Origin: Streptomyces sp. LHD-70
GTDB taxonomy: Bacteria; Actinomycetota; Actinomycetes; Streptomycetales; Streptomycetaceae
Direction: 5' to 3'
Length of the DNA: 64,000 nucleotides
Assembly (NCBI RefSeq): GCF_031157275.1
Contig: NZ_JAVIFW010000003.1
Span: forward strand, 248,001 to 312,000
The notes under the pieces are model-generated. The model saw nothing but the letters and a program-made list of their open reading frames with translations. It ran no database searches and was not told the origin of the DNA. Below, one piece after another: positions 51,360 through 59,395 of this stretch (positions are counted from its first letter, which is position 1; the number at the start of each line of letters is the position of its first letter). A program made the translations under genes and the position numbers.

Positions 51360-51602
51360 GTGGCCGAGAGCACCACCGCCCAGCAGACCTTTGCGAGTTG
51401 GCAGAAGCCCGACCTCGATCTCAGCGACGCCGCCTGGCAGTCCAGCAGTCAGGGACGCGGTGACGTACAGATCGCCTTCGTCGAGGGCTTCATCGCGATG
51501 CGCAACGGCGGCAGTCCGGACAGCCCGTCCCTGATCTTCACGCCCGCGGAGTGGCGGGCCTTCGTGATCGGCGCGCGCGAGGGCGAGTTCGACCTCACCT
51601 GA
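51360..51602 (+). CDS. DUF397-like small protein
   Basis: 80 residues from a GTG with GGGAGGAG about ten bases upstream. The pattern FASWQKPDLDLSDAAWQSSS, GDVQIAFVEGFIAMRNGG, SPSLIFTPAEWRAFVIGARE and GEFDLT is that of DUF397, small actinobacterial proteins often encoded next to Scr1-type helix-turn-helix regulators and thought to act as their antitoxin or antagonist-like partners. No such regulator is next to it here, so it is an orphan copy. Confidence 0.85.
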   Translation: MAESTTAQQTFASWQKPDLDLSDAAWQSSSQGRGDVQIAFVEGFIAMRNGGSPDSPSLIFTPAEWRAFVIGAREGEFDLT

Positions 51603-51613
51603 GGTCGCCCCCG

Positions 51614-51630
51614 CCGGGGCTCCGCCCCGG
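51614..51630. terminator. Hairpin between convergent genes
   Basis: CCGGGGC-TCC-GCCCCGG forms a 7-bp stem with a 3-base loop 12 bases after the DUF397 stop codon and serves both convergent transcripts. Confidence 0.6.
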
Positions 51631-51696
51631 ACCCCGTTGAAGGGGCGGGGTGGGGGAAAACCCTGCGGGACCCGGGAGACCAGGGAGCAACACCCC

Positions 51697-52725
51697 CTAG
51701 TTCACGACATCCTGTGGCCGCTTGCCCTCCAAGTACGCCGCCACATTCTGCGCCGCCGCGATCGCGATGCGTACGACCGTCTCCCGGGTCACGCCGCCGA
51801 CGTGCGGGGAGAGCACCACGTTCGGCGCGCGCAGCAGGCGCAGGGTCACCGGAGGGGGCTCCGGGTCGAAGACGTCGAGGCCCGCGCCCGCGAGCGCACC
51901 GGACTCCAGGGCGTCCGCCAGCGCCTCCTGGTCGATCAGCGCGCCGCGCGCCGTGTTCACGACGAACGCCGTGGGCTTGAGGAGAGCCAGGCGCTCCGCG
52001 GAGAGGAGGCCCCGGGTGGCGTCGGTGAGCGGAGCGTGCAGGCTCACGTAGTCCGACATGCGCAGCAGCTCGTCCAGGTCCACGTGCCGGGCGCCGAGCC
52101 GCTCCTCGACAGCGGGTTCCGCGCGGCGGCGGCCCGCGTACACCACGTCCATCGAGAACGCGCGGCCCCTGAGCGCCACTTCCTGCCCGATCTGCCCGAG
52201 GCCGACGATCCCGAGGGTCTTGCCGGACAGTTCGGTCAGGGACGGCTTCAGGCGGGGCAGCGCCCAGTCGCCCTCGGCCAGCGCGGTGTGCGCCGGGACC
52301 AGCTGCTTGGCGAGGGCCAGCATCAGCGCGAAGGTCTGCTCGGCGACGTTCTGCTTCTCCGCGCCGCTCGAACCGATCGTGCACACCGGTATGCCGCGGC
52401 TGCGTGCCGCCGCCGTGTCCACGTAGTCGAAGCCGTGGCTGGAGCATTGCACCAGCTCCAACTCCGGTGCGGCGGCGAGGTGTTCGGCCGTCACCGGGGC
52501 CAGCGCGGTGATCAGCACGCGGGCGGTGCGCAGTGCCCGCGGGTCCTCGTCGACGGACTCGACGACCGTGACCTTCGCCGGGGGCGGCAGCAGGGCCGCG
52601 AACCCGGTCCCGGCCGCGCGCCCGCCGACGTGCGCGGGGACGACGGCGAGGACGTGCTGCTCCCCGGCGGCTGCGGATGAGGCGGTTGCGTCGGTTGTGT
52701 CGGTTGAGTCGGTTGCGTCGGTCAT
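51697..52725 (-). CDS. D-2-hydroxyacid dehydrogenase (NAD-binding)
   Basis: 342 residues. The ATG overlaps the lactate-oxidase stop as ATGA. The N-terminal ~20 residues are a Thr/Asp/Ala repeat (MTDATDSTDTTDATASS) without known role. The NAD-binding domain has LGIVGLGQIGQEVALRG; the catalytic Arg is in VVNTARGALID, the Glu in GLDVFDPEPPP, and the His in VLSPHVGGVTRE, a full set for the PGDH/glyoxylate reductase family. It would reduce a 2-oxo acid or oxidise a D-2-hydroxy acid. Co-expression with an L-2-hydroxyacid oxidase suggests interconversion of 2-hydroxy acids, substrate unproven. Confidence 0.9.
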   Translation of the reverse strand: MTDATDSTDTTDATASSAAAGEQHVLAVVPAHVGGRAAGTGFAALLPPPAKVTVVESVDEDPRALRTARVLITALAPVTAEHLAAAPELELVQCSSHGFDYVDTAAARSRGIPVCTIGSSGAEKQNVAEQTFALMLALAKQLVPAHTALAEGDWALPRLKPSLTELSGKTLGIVGLGQIGQEVALRGRAFSMDVVYAGRRRAEPAVEERLGARHVDLDELLRMSDYVSLHAPLTDATRGLLSAERLALLKPTAFVVNTARGALIDQEALADALESGALAGAGLDVFDPEPPPVTLRLLRAPNVVLSPHVGGVTRETVVRIAIAAAQNVAAYLEGKRPQDVVN

Positions 52726-53891
52726 GCGGTCTCCGTCTCCAGATCGTCCGCCGACACCGTGCCCGGCGCGGCGTGCCCGGTCAGGGCGAGGGTGAGGTCC
52801 AGCTCCGCGAGCAGGCAGCGGATCACGTGCTCGACACCGGCCTGACCGTCGAGGCCGAGCCCGTACGCGTACGGCCGCCCCACGAGCACCGCCTGCGCGC
52901 CGAGCGCCAGGGCCTTGAACACGTCGTCCCCGGTGCGTACGCCGCTGTCGAACAGCACGGTCAGCCGGTCGCCGACCGCCTCGGCCACGCGCGGCAGGGC
53001 GTCGGCCGCGGCGACCGAACCCGCCACCTGGCGGCCGCCGTGGTTCGAGACCACCACGCCGTCCATGCCCGCGTCCGCCGCGAGCCGTGCGTCGTCCGGG
53101 TGCAGGATGCCCTTCAGGACGATCGGGCCGTCCCAGTTCTCCCGCAGGAACGCCAGGTCGGGCCAGGTCTTCGCCGGGTCCGAGAACATGCCCACGAAGT
53201 GCATGACCGCCGCGTTCGGGTCCTCGTGCACCGGCTTGGCCAGACCGGCCTGGAACGCCGGGTCGGTGAAGTAGTTCGCGGTGCCCACACCGTGCAGGAA
53301 CGGCAGGTACGCCTGGTCCAGATCGCGCGGCCGCCAGGCGAGCAGCGGGGTGTCGAGCGTGACGAGCAGGGCCGTGAACCCGGAGGCCTTCGCACGGTCG
53401 AGGAAGCTCTTCGTCACCTCCCGGTCCTTGGCCCAGTACAGCTGGAACCACCGCTCCGCGTCGCCCATCGCCTCCGCGACCTGCTCCATCGGCGTGCTCG
53501 ACGCCGAGGACAGCACGAACGGGACGCCCTGCGCGGCCGCCGCCCGCGCCGCGGCGGACTCCGCGTCCGGGTGCATGATCGACAGGACGCCCACGGGCGC
53601 CAGCGCGAGCGGCGCGGGCAGCGAACGCCCCAACACCTCGACGGACAGGTCGCGTTCATGGACGTCCCGCAGCATCCGCGGCACGATCCGGCGCCGCTCC
53701 AGGGCCGCCCGGTTCGCCGCGGCGGTGCTGCCGCTGCCCGCGCTGCCCGCCACGTAGCCGACGGGCCCGGGCCCGAGCCGCCGCTCGACCAGCTCTTCCA
53801 GGCGCGTCAGATCCGTGGGCAGCCGGGGCACGGCCCCCGTCATGCCGTTCAGGTAGATCTCGTACTGAAAGTCCGCCCAGTGCTGCGCCAT
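52722..53891 (-). CDS. FMN-dependent alpha-hydroxy-acid oxidase, lactate 2-monooxygenase-like
   Basis: 389 residues; ATG with GGGAG five bases upstream. TIM barrel with FMN. Seen: HWADFQYEIYLNGMTGAVP at the N-terminus, LALAPVGVLSIMHPDAE, FVLSSASSTPMEQVAEAMG, FQLYWAKDREV, the catalytic His/Arg motif VVSNHGGRQVAGS, and LFDSGVRTGDDVFKALALGA. The long N-terminal form resembles lactate 2-monooxygenase of actinobacteria, which turns L-lactate to acetate, CO2 and water; a simple oxidase cannot be excluded. It overlaps the 2-hydroxyacid dehydrogenase gene. Confidence 0.9.
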   Translation of the reverse strand: MAQHWADFQYEIYLNGMTGAVPRLPTDLTRLEELVERRLGPGPVGYVAGSAGSGSTAAANRAALERRRIVPRMLRDVHERDLSVEVLGRSLPAPLALAPVGVLSIMHPDAESAAARAAAAQGVPFVLSSASSTPMEQVAEAMGDAERWFQLYWAKDREVTKSFLDRAKASGFTALLVTLDTPLLAWRPRDLDQAYLPFLHGVGTANYFTDPAFQAGLAKPVHEDPNAAVMHFVGMFSDPAKTWPDLAFLRENWDGPIVLKGILHPDDARLAADAGMDGVVVSNHGGRQVAGSVAAADALPRVAEAVGDRLTVLFDSGVRTGDDVFKALALGAQAVLVGRPYAYGLGLDGQAGVEHVIRCLLAELDLTLALTGHAAPGTVSADDLETETA

Positions 53892-54024
53892 CCGAACTCC
53901 CGCCTCCCGGGTCGTGTGTCCCGCGTCGTGCGTGCTCCGGGAGATCTTGGCACGGAGTGCCGGGCGGGAAGTAGGGCCGGGCCGCAGGGATTTCCGTGGC
54001 CGGGGCGGGTGGTCCAGGCGCTCA

Positions 54025-54375
54025 TCAGCGGGAGCGGCGCGCCACCCGGCGGCGCAGCCCCCGCAACAGCCCGCGCCGCGACCGCACCCGCCGCGGGAGC
54101 CGCCCCCCGGCACCGGTGGGCCCCGCCGGGCGGGCCACGGGCCGCCACTCCTCGTCCGGCGAGAGCAGCGGACTCTTCCGCCGCGCCTGCGCCTGCACCT
54201 CCACATGCGCCTCGTACGACGTCACCTTGAACGCCTCGTCGTACGCGGCCATCGCGGCACTCACCCCACCGCCCGCCGCACCCCGCCGCCGCACATGCAC
54301 CGCGAGCCAGCCGCAACCGGCGAGGACGGCCAGCATGCCGAGCGCGATCAGGAGCAGGGGCAGGGCTTCACTCAT
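54025..54375 (-). CDS. Small single-pass membrane protein, unknown function
   Basis: 116 residues starting MSEALPLLLIALGMLAVLAG. One membrane helix (about 4-28) is followed by an Arg-rich anchor (VHVRRRGAAGG), a short segment with EAFKVTSYEAHVEVQAQARR, and a basic Pro/Gly/Arg tail. The tail is typical of a cytoplasmic, disordered segment. Similar tiny proteins are common in Streptomyces next to unrelated genes. It is divergent from the RCK protein gene with a 104-bp spacer. No family is recognised. Confidence 0.7.
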   Translation of the reverse strand: MSEALPLLLIALGMLAVLAGCGWLAVHVRRRGAAGGGVSAAMAAYDEAFKVTSYEAHVEVQAQARRKSPLLSPDEEWRPVARPAGPTGAGGRLPRRVRSRRGLLRGLRRRVARRSR

Positions 54376-54479
54376 GACGTCGAGGGTACGGGGGCGACCC
54401 GTACGCCGTACGAGAACTTCCACGCCGAAGATCGCCAAGGCTTGGAACCGCGACCGCCTCTCGGGCACTCTTGCCTTCC

Positions 54480-56414
54480 GTGTCATCCGTACCGCAGCAG
54501 CAGACCCAGTCAACTTCCGCCGCGCCCCGCATGGTTGTGTGCGGCGACGACGCGCTCGGCCAGCGGCTCGCCGAGGAGATCCGCGAGGTCTACGGGCAGC
54601 AGGTGACCCTTGTCGTGCCGACCAGCGGGGACAGACGGGGCCAGCCGCTGTCGGTGCGCACCCGGGCCAGCACCTTCTTCGGACGGTTCACCGCCGCCGT
54701 GGGCCGGGCGGCGGGCAACACCGCTGACGACGACGAGCCCGCCGACCACTCCGCGGGACCTCTCATCGAGGCATCCGAGCTGACCGACGAAGTCCTCCTG
54801 GAAGCGGGCATCGCGCAGGCCGAGGCGCTCGCCCTCGTCAACGACGACGACGAACTCAACATCAGGGCCGCCCTCACCGCCCGCCGCCTCAACCCGCACC
54901 TGCGCCTCGTCATCCGGCTCTTCAACCGCAAGCTCGGCCAGCACCTCGCCGAACTCCTCGACCAGGCCAGCGCGTTGGCGTCCCCGGACCTCGACACCGC
55001 CCACGCCACCACCACCGTCCTGTCCGACGCCGACACGGCGGCGCCCGCACTCGCCGCCACCGCCATCGCCGCCACCAGCAAGGTCGTCGAGGTCGACGGA
55101 CTGCTCCTGCGCGCCGCCGAGCGCGCCCCCACCCGCAGCGGACAGCGCGCCGACGGCGGACTGTGCACCCTGGCCCTCCTCTCACCCCCCGACGACGCCC
55201 CGGGACGGCGGGGCGGGGGCGCCGTGGAGTGCGAGCTGCTGCCCGACGACGAGGCCGTGGCCGCCGCCGCCGGACGCGGCACCGTCGTCCTGGAGACCGT
55301 CGAGTACAACGGGCCCGAAGCCGCCCCGCGCCGGGTGCGCGGTGTGCCCATCGGCCAACTGTTCTCCCGGCGTCTGCGCTGGACCGTCGCGGGCCTGTTC
55401 GTCTGCGCGCTCGCCCTCGCCGTGGCCACCTGGCTGACGCAGGAGTACAGCCCGCTGCACGCCACCTACGTCACCGTGCTCGACATGTTCGCCATGGGCG
55501 ACCCCGCCGAGGACGAGCCGCGCAGCCGCCGCGTGCTCCAACTGCTCTCCGGATTCGCCGGGTTGCTGCTCCTGCCCGTGCTGCTCGCCGCCGCACTCGA
55601 AGCCTTCGGCACGTTCCGTACGGCGTCCTCGCTGCGCCGCCCGCCGCGCCGGCTCTCCGGGCACGTGGTGCTGCTCGGCCTCGGCAAGATCGGCACCCGT
55701 GTCCTCGCGCGGCTCTTCGAGCTCGGCATCCCCGTCGTCTGCGTCGAGGAGGACCCGGAGGCCCGCGGCGTCGACCTCGCGCGGCGGCTGCGGGTCCCCG
55801 TCGTCCTCGGCGACGTCACCCAGGAAGGCGTCCTGGAGGCCGCCAAGATCAAGCGCGCCCGCACCCTGCTCGCCCTGACCAGCATCGACAGCACCAACAT
55901 CGAAGCGGCCCTGTACGCCCGCTCGGTGAAGTCCGACGTGAAGGTGTCGCTGCGGCTTTACGACGACGAGTTCGCCACCGTCGTCAACCGTACGCTGCGC
56001 TCGGCCCACCCCAACTCCCAGACGCTGAGCCGCAGTTGCACCCATCTCGCGGCGCCCGCCTTCGCCAGCGCCATGATGGGGCGGCAGAACCTCGGCTCCC
56101 TCTCCGTGGAACGCCAGGTGCTGCTGTTCGCCGCCGTGAACGTCGCGGGCCATCCGCTGCTGGAGGGCTGCACCGTCGGGGAGTGCTTCCGGCCCGGCCG
56201 CTGGCGCGTGATCGGCCTCGACGCCGCCGACCCGGCCGAACGCCGCCCCGACCTCGCGGCCCCCCAGCAGGACGCCGAGGAACGCCCACCGGGCCTGGTC
56301 TGGAACCTGCACCCCGGGTACGTCCTGCGCTCAACGGACCGCGTCGTGGTCGCGGCGACGCGGCGGGGGCTCGCGGAGCTGGTGGGGCGGCGTCGGGTGG
56401 TGGGGGTTTCCTAG
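54480..56414 (+). CDS. Double-RCK (TrkA-N) channel-like membrane protein
   Basis: 644 residues from a GTG (a TTG nine bases earlier is possible). Domains: TrkA-N/RCK Rossmann domain 1 (about 15-250, MVVCGDDALGQRLAEEI), an Arg-rich hinge, membrane helix 1 (about 298-320, LRWTVAGLFVCALALAVATWL), a short pore-like segment, helix 2 (about 352-378, LLSGFAGLLLLPVLLAAALEAF), then RCK domain 2 (about 390-620, HVVLLGLGKIGTRVLARLF). The order RCK-TM-RCK is unusual, and the loop has no TVGYG selectivity filter. It resembles actinobacterial NAD-binding potassium channel homologs. Ion selectivity and even channel function are open. Confidence 0.82.
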   Translation: MSSVPQQQTQSTSAAPRMVVCGDDALGQRLAEEIREVYGQQVTLVVPTSGDRRGQPLSVRTRASTFFGRFTAAVGRAAGNTADDDEPADHSAGPLIEASELTDEVLLEAGIAQAEALALVNDDDELNIRAALTARRLNPHLRLVIRLFNRKLGQHLAELLDQASALASPDLDTAHATTTVLSDADTAAPALAATAIAATSKVVEVDGLLLRAAERAPTRSGQRADGGLCTLALLSPPDDAPGRRGGGAVECELLPDDEAVAAAAGRGTVVLETVEYNGPEAAPRRVRGVPIGQLFSRRLRWTVAGLFVCALALAVATWLTQEYSPLHATYVTVLDMFAMGDPAEDEPRSRRVLQLLSGFAGLLLLPVLLAAALEAFGTFRTASSLRRPPRRLSGHVVLLGLGKIGTRVLARLFELGIPVVCVEEDPEARGVDLARRLRVPVVLGDVTQEGVLEAAKIKRARTLLALTSIDSTNIEAALYARSVKSDVKVSLRLYDDEFATVVNRTLRSAHPNSQTLSRSCTHLAAPAFASAMMGRQNLGSLSVERQVLLFAAVNVAGHPLLEGCTVGECFRPGRWRVIGLDAADPAERRPDLAAPQQDAEERPPGLVWNLHPGYVLRSTDRVVVAATRRGLAELVGRRRVVGVS

Positions 56415-56545
56415 TGGAGGGGAAATAGCCCTGAGCTATCGCGGGCATTGGGCAATCACGCATTGTGGGCGCCCCGCACCTGGGCGAGCCTGACCGAGGC
56501 TGCCGGCGGCGTGTCGGCGCTGTCCAGCGAAGGGGAGGGCAACAA

Positions 56546-57997
56546 GTGGCACAGCACCTTCGGCTCAACTTCGTCGACGGGCGATGGGCCCCGGCGGAGT
56601 CGGGGCTCACCCGGGAGAACGTCAACCCGGCCGACTTCTCCGACGTACTCGGGGAGTTCGCCGAGTCCGGCGGCGTGGACACCGACCGGGCGGTGGACGC
56701 GGCGGCGGCCGCGCTCCCGGCCTGGCGTGCGCTCGGCCCGATCCGCCGGGCCGCCCACCTGACCGAGGCCGGACGGCTGCTCGCCGCGCGGGCCGAAGAG
56801 GTGGCCGCGGCCATCACGCGGGAACAGGGCAAGCTCCTCGCGGAGGCCCGCGGCGAGGTGCAACGGGCCCTTTCCGTACTGGAGTTCACGACCGGCCAGG
56901 CCCGGCGGCTCGGCGGTGTGACGGCACCCGCGGAGGACGAGCGCACCTTCGCGTACACGTTCCGCCGCCCCATCGGCGTCGTCGGCCTCGTGACGCCGTG
57001 GAACTTCCCACTCGCCATCCCGATGTGGAAGGTGGCGCCCGCGCTGCTCTCGGGCTGTACGGCGGTGCTCAAACCGTCGCCGCTCACCCCGCTCACGTCC
57101 GCGCTCCTGGTGGAGGTGTTCCAGCAGGCGGGCGTGCCGGACGGGGTGCTCAACCTCGTCCAGGGCGACGTGGCGGCCGGTGAGGCCCTGGTCGCCAACC
57201 CGGCCGTCGCCGGCATCAGCTTCACCGGCTCCCTCGGCGTCGGCACCGCCATCCACACCGGCGGCGCCCACCGACTCCTGCGTACCCAGCTGGAGTTGGG
57301 TGGCAAGAACGCGGTGGTCGTGTGCGACGACGCGGACCTGGACCGGGCCGTGGACGCGGTGGTGCACGGCGCCTTCGGGCAGGCGGGCCAGCGGTGCAGC
57401 GCGACCAGCCGGGCCGTCGTGGACGTCCGGGTACGGGACCGGTTCCTGGACCGCCTGGTGGCGCGGGTCGCGGGCCTGCGCGTGGGGCCGGGCGACGATC
57501 CGGCCTCGCAGCTCTGCCCGGTGGTGAACACCGTACGCAGGGACGCCGCGCTCGCCGCGATCGAGGGCGCGCAGCGCGACGGCGGCAAGGTGCTGTGCGG
57601 CGGCGGACCCGAGGTGCGGCCGGGGCTGCCGGAGGGCTGCTACGTCCAGCCGACGGTGATCCGGGACGTGCCCTGGGACAGCGAGCTGGCGCAGGAGGAG
57701 GTGTTCGGGCCGGTGCTCGCGGTCGTCGACGCGGATGGATTCGACGACGCGATCCGGATCGCCAACTCCGTCAAGTACGGGATGAGCGGCACTGTGTTCA
57801 CGGCCTCGCAGGCGCGGGCGTTCGAGGCGGTGGAGCGGTTCGAGGCGGGCATGCTGCATGTGAACCGGGCCGGGGTCGGGGCGTATGCGCATCTGCCGCA
57901 TACCGGGGCGAAGGCTTCGCAGTACGGGCCTCCGGAGTGCTCGCCGGAGGTCTTCGAGTTCTACACTGCGTGGCATTCGGCGTGTATCGGGTACTGA
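56546..57997 (+). CDS. Aldehyde dehydrogenase, candidate phosphonoacetaldehyde dehydrogenase
   Basis: 483 residues from a GTG behind GGGGAGGG. Active-site motifs are intact: NAD-binding VTPWNFPLAIPMWKVAPALL, FTGSLGVGTAIHTGG, catalytic Glu in LELGGKNAVVV, catalytic Cys in GQAGQRCSATSRAVV, and EEVFGPVLAVV. By pattern it is closest to alpha-ketoglutarate semialdehyde/succinate semialdehyde-type enzymes. The convergent phosphonoacetate hydrolase, FAD oxidase and transporter genes suggest that its substrate is phosphonoacetaldehyde (PhnY function), giving phosphonoacetate. That assignment is from context only. Confidence 0.85.
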   Translation: MAQHLRLNFVDGRWAPAESGLTRENVNPADFSDVLGEFAESGGVDTDRAVDAAAAALPAWRALGPIRRAAHLTEAGRLLAARAEEVAAAITREQGKLLAEARGEVQRALSVLEFTTGQARRLGGVTAPAEDERTFAYTFRRPIGVVGLVTPWNFPLAIPMWKVAPALLSGCTAVLKPSPLTPLTSALLVEVFQQAGVPDGVLNLVQGDVAAGEALVANPAVAGISFTGSLGVGTAIHTGGAHRLLRTQLELGGKNAVVVCDDADLDRAVDAVVHGAFGQAGQRCSATSRAVVDVRVRDRFLDRLVARVAGLRVGPGDDPASQLCPVVNTVRRDAALAAIEGAQRDGGKVLCGGGPEVRPGLPEGCYVQPTVIRDVPWDSELAQEEVFGPVLAVVDADGFDDAIRIANSVKYGMSGTVFTASQARAFEAVERFEAGMLHVNRAGVGAYAHLPHTGAKASQYGPPECSPEVFEFYTAWHSACIGY

Positions 57998-58149
57998 GGT
58001 ACTGCTGCGCAGACGGAGGCCCGGCGGGGTGGTTCCCGCCGGGCCTCCTGCTTTTCCCCTCCCCGCCCCTTCCCGACTGTGTCGATATGCGGCTGGCGCC
58101 GCGTGGCTGCGGAGCTTCGGGGGCTCCGCCCCCGGACCCCCGCTCCTCA

Positions 58150-58189
58150 ATCTCCCCCAGCTACCGCTGGGAGGTGCCCCCAGAGGGGC
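58150..58189. repeat. Dispersed repeat CCCCCAGCTACCGCTGGGAG
   Basis: Second full copy of the element at 40574-40612. It lies between the convergent aldehyde dehydrogenase and FAD oxidoreductase genes and can fold by CCCAGC/GCTGGG pairing. Confidence 0.6.
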
Positions 58190-59323
58190 TCAATTTGCCA
58201 CCACCTCCTCCGCCAACCCGAACGACAGCGTCATCCCCGCCCCGCCGACGCCGTTGACCACCGTCACGCCCGGCTCGGGGGACACCACCAGTTCCGTGCG
58301 GCCGTCGCGCAGGGACGGGTAGTAGCCGGTCCAGCGTTCGGTGACGCGGGGGTCGGGGAGGTCGGCGAACGTGCGCAGGTAGTCACGTACGGCCTCGTTG
58401 ATGCCCTCGTCCTCGAAGGGGTCGTGCGTCGTGCCGTAGGCGTGGCTGTCGCCGATGGTCAGGCGGCCGTCGGCGGTCTGGGAGAGCAGGACGTGAATGC
58501 CGTGCTCGCGGTGGTGCGGCAACTCCTCGCCCATCCGCTCCGCGAGCGCCTCCCGCGCCGTGAGGCCGTCGAACGCCGCGTAGTGCAGCAGCGTCAGACC
58601 GCCGCACAGCATCGGGCCGAGCGGCCGGCCGCCGGGCTGCACCCCGGTGCGCATCATCTGCAGCTTGCAGCGCACCAGACCGCTGTCGGCGTACACCTCC
58701 GGGTAGAGCGTCGCGAAGTCGTTCCCGCTGCACACGAAGACCCGCCCGGCCCGCCACTCGCCGGCCGTGGTGGACACGGTCGGCAGGTCCACGGAGCGGA
58801 CGGTCGTACCGAAGCGGATGTCGACGTCGTACTCCGAGACGAGGTGCTCCGCGACGGCGGGGAGCGCGAGCCGCGGGTCCACGTTGAGCTCGGTCGGGCT
58901 CCACATCGCCGCCAACAGCCCCTCGGGACGGGCCACATGGCTTCTCTCCAGGGCCTCACGGGGCGTCACCATGGTGACTCCCCGTTCACGGGCGGCGGGA
59001 GCGGAGGCGACGAACTCCTCCAGGACCGCCACCTCGTCGGGGCGGTGGGCCAGGTGCAGGGAGCCGCTCGGCTCGGCCCAAAGCCCGGTCTTGGCGGCTA
59101 TGTCCAGCCAGATCTCCCGGCTGCGCAGGGCACGCCGGTAGATCGCGCCGCGCTGCTGCCCCACCGCCCAGATCATGCCGAAGTTGCGGATGGAGGCGCC
59201 CACGGCGAAGTCGTCCCGCTCGAAGACGACGACGCGTTCTCCGCGGCGGGCGGCGGCGAGGGCGTGCGCGAGTCCGACGATGCCCGCGCCGACGACGACG
59301 GTGTCGGCCTGGTTGACGCTCAT
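58190..59323 (-). CDS. FAD-dependent oxidoreductase of phosphonate clusters (TIGR03364/HpnW type)
   Basis: 377 residues, a DAO-fold enzyme. The dinucleotide motif is TVVVGAGIVGLAHALAAARR; others are ASIRNFGMIWAVGQQRG, LHLAHRPDEVAVLEEF, ALERSHVARPEGLLAAMWSP, and the C-terminal ERWTGYYPSLRDG and VNGVGGAGMTLSFGLAEE. This clade is known mainly from synteny with phosphonate genes and was recently reported to oxidise N-alkylated aminoethylphosphonates (from memory). Here it could form phosphonoacetaldehyde from an aminophosphonate, replacing the PhnW transaminase. It lies 72 bases downstream of the transporter gene in a minus-strand run with phosphonoacetate hydrolase. Confidence 0.88.
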   Translation of the reverse strand: MSVNQADTVVVGAGIVGLAHALAAARRGERVVVFERDDFAVGASIRNFGMIWAVGQQRGAIYRRALRSREIWLDIAAKTGLWAEPSGSLHLAHRPDEVAVLEEFVASAPAARERGVTMVTPREALERSHVARPEGLLAAMWSPTELNVDPRLALPAVAEHLVSEYDVDIRFGTTVRSVDLPTVSTTAGEWRAGRVFVCSGNDFATLYPEVYADSGLVRCKLQMMRTGVQPGGRPLGPMLCGGLTLLHYAAFDGLTAREALAERMGEELPHHREHGIHVLLSQTADGRLTIGDSHAYGTTHDPFEDEGINEAVRDYLRTFADLPDPRVTERWTGYYPSLRDGRTELVVSPEPGVTVVNGVGGAGMTLSFGLAEEVVAN

Positions 59324-59395
59324 GATGGGGAAACCTCTCTCAGTACGGACGGGTCCAACGAGGGGAGGAAGTGGGGGAGTCGGGGTCGGCGCGGC

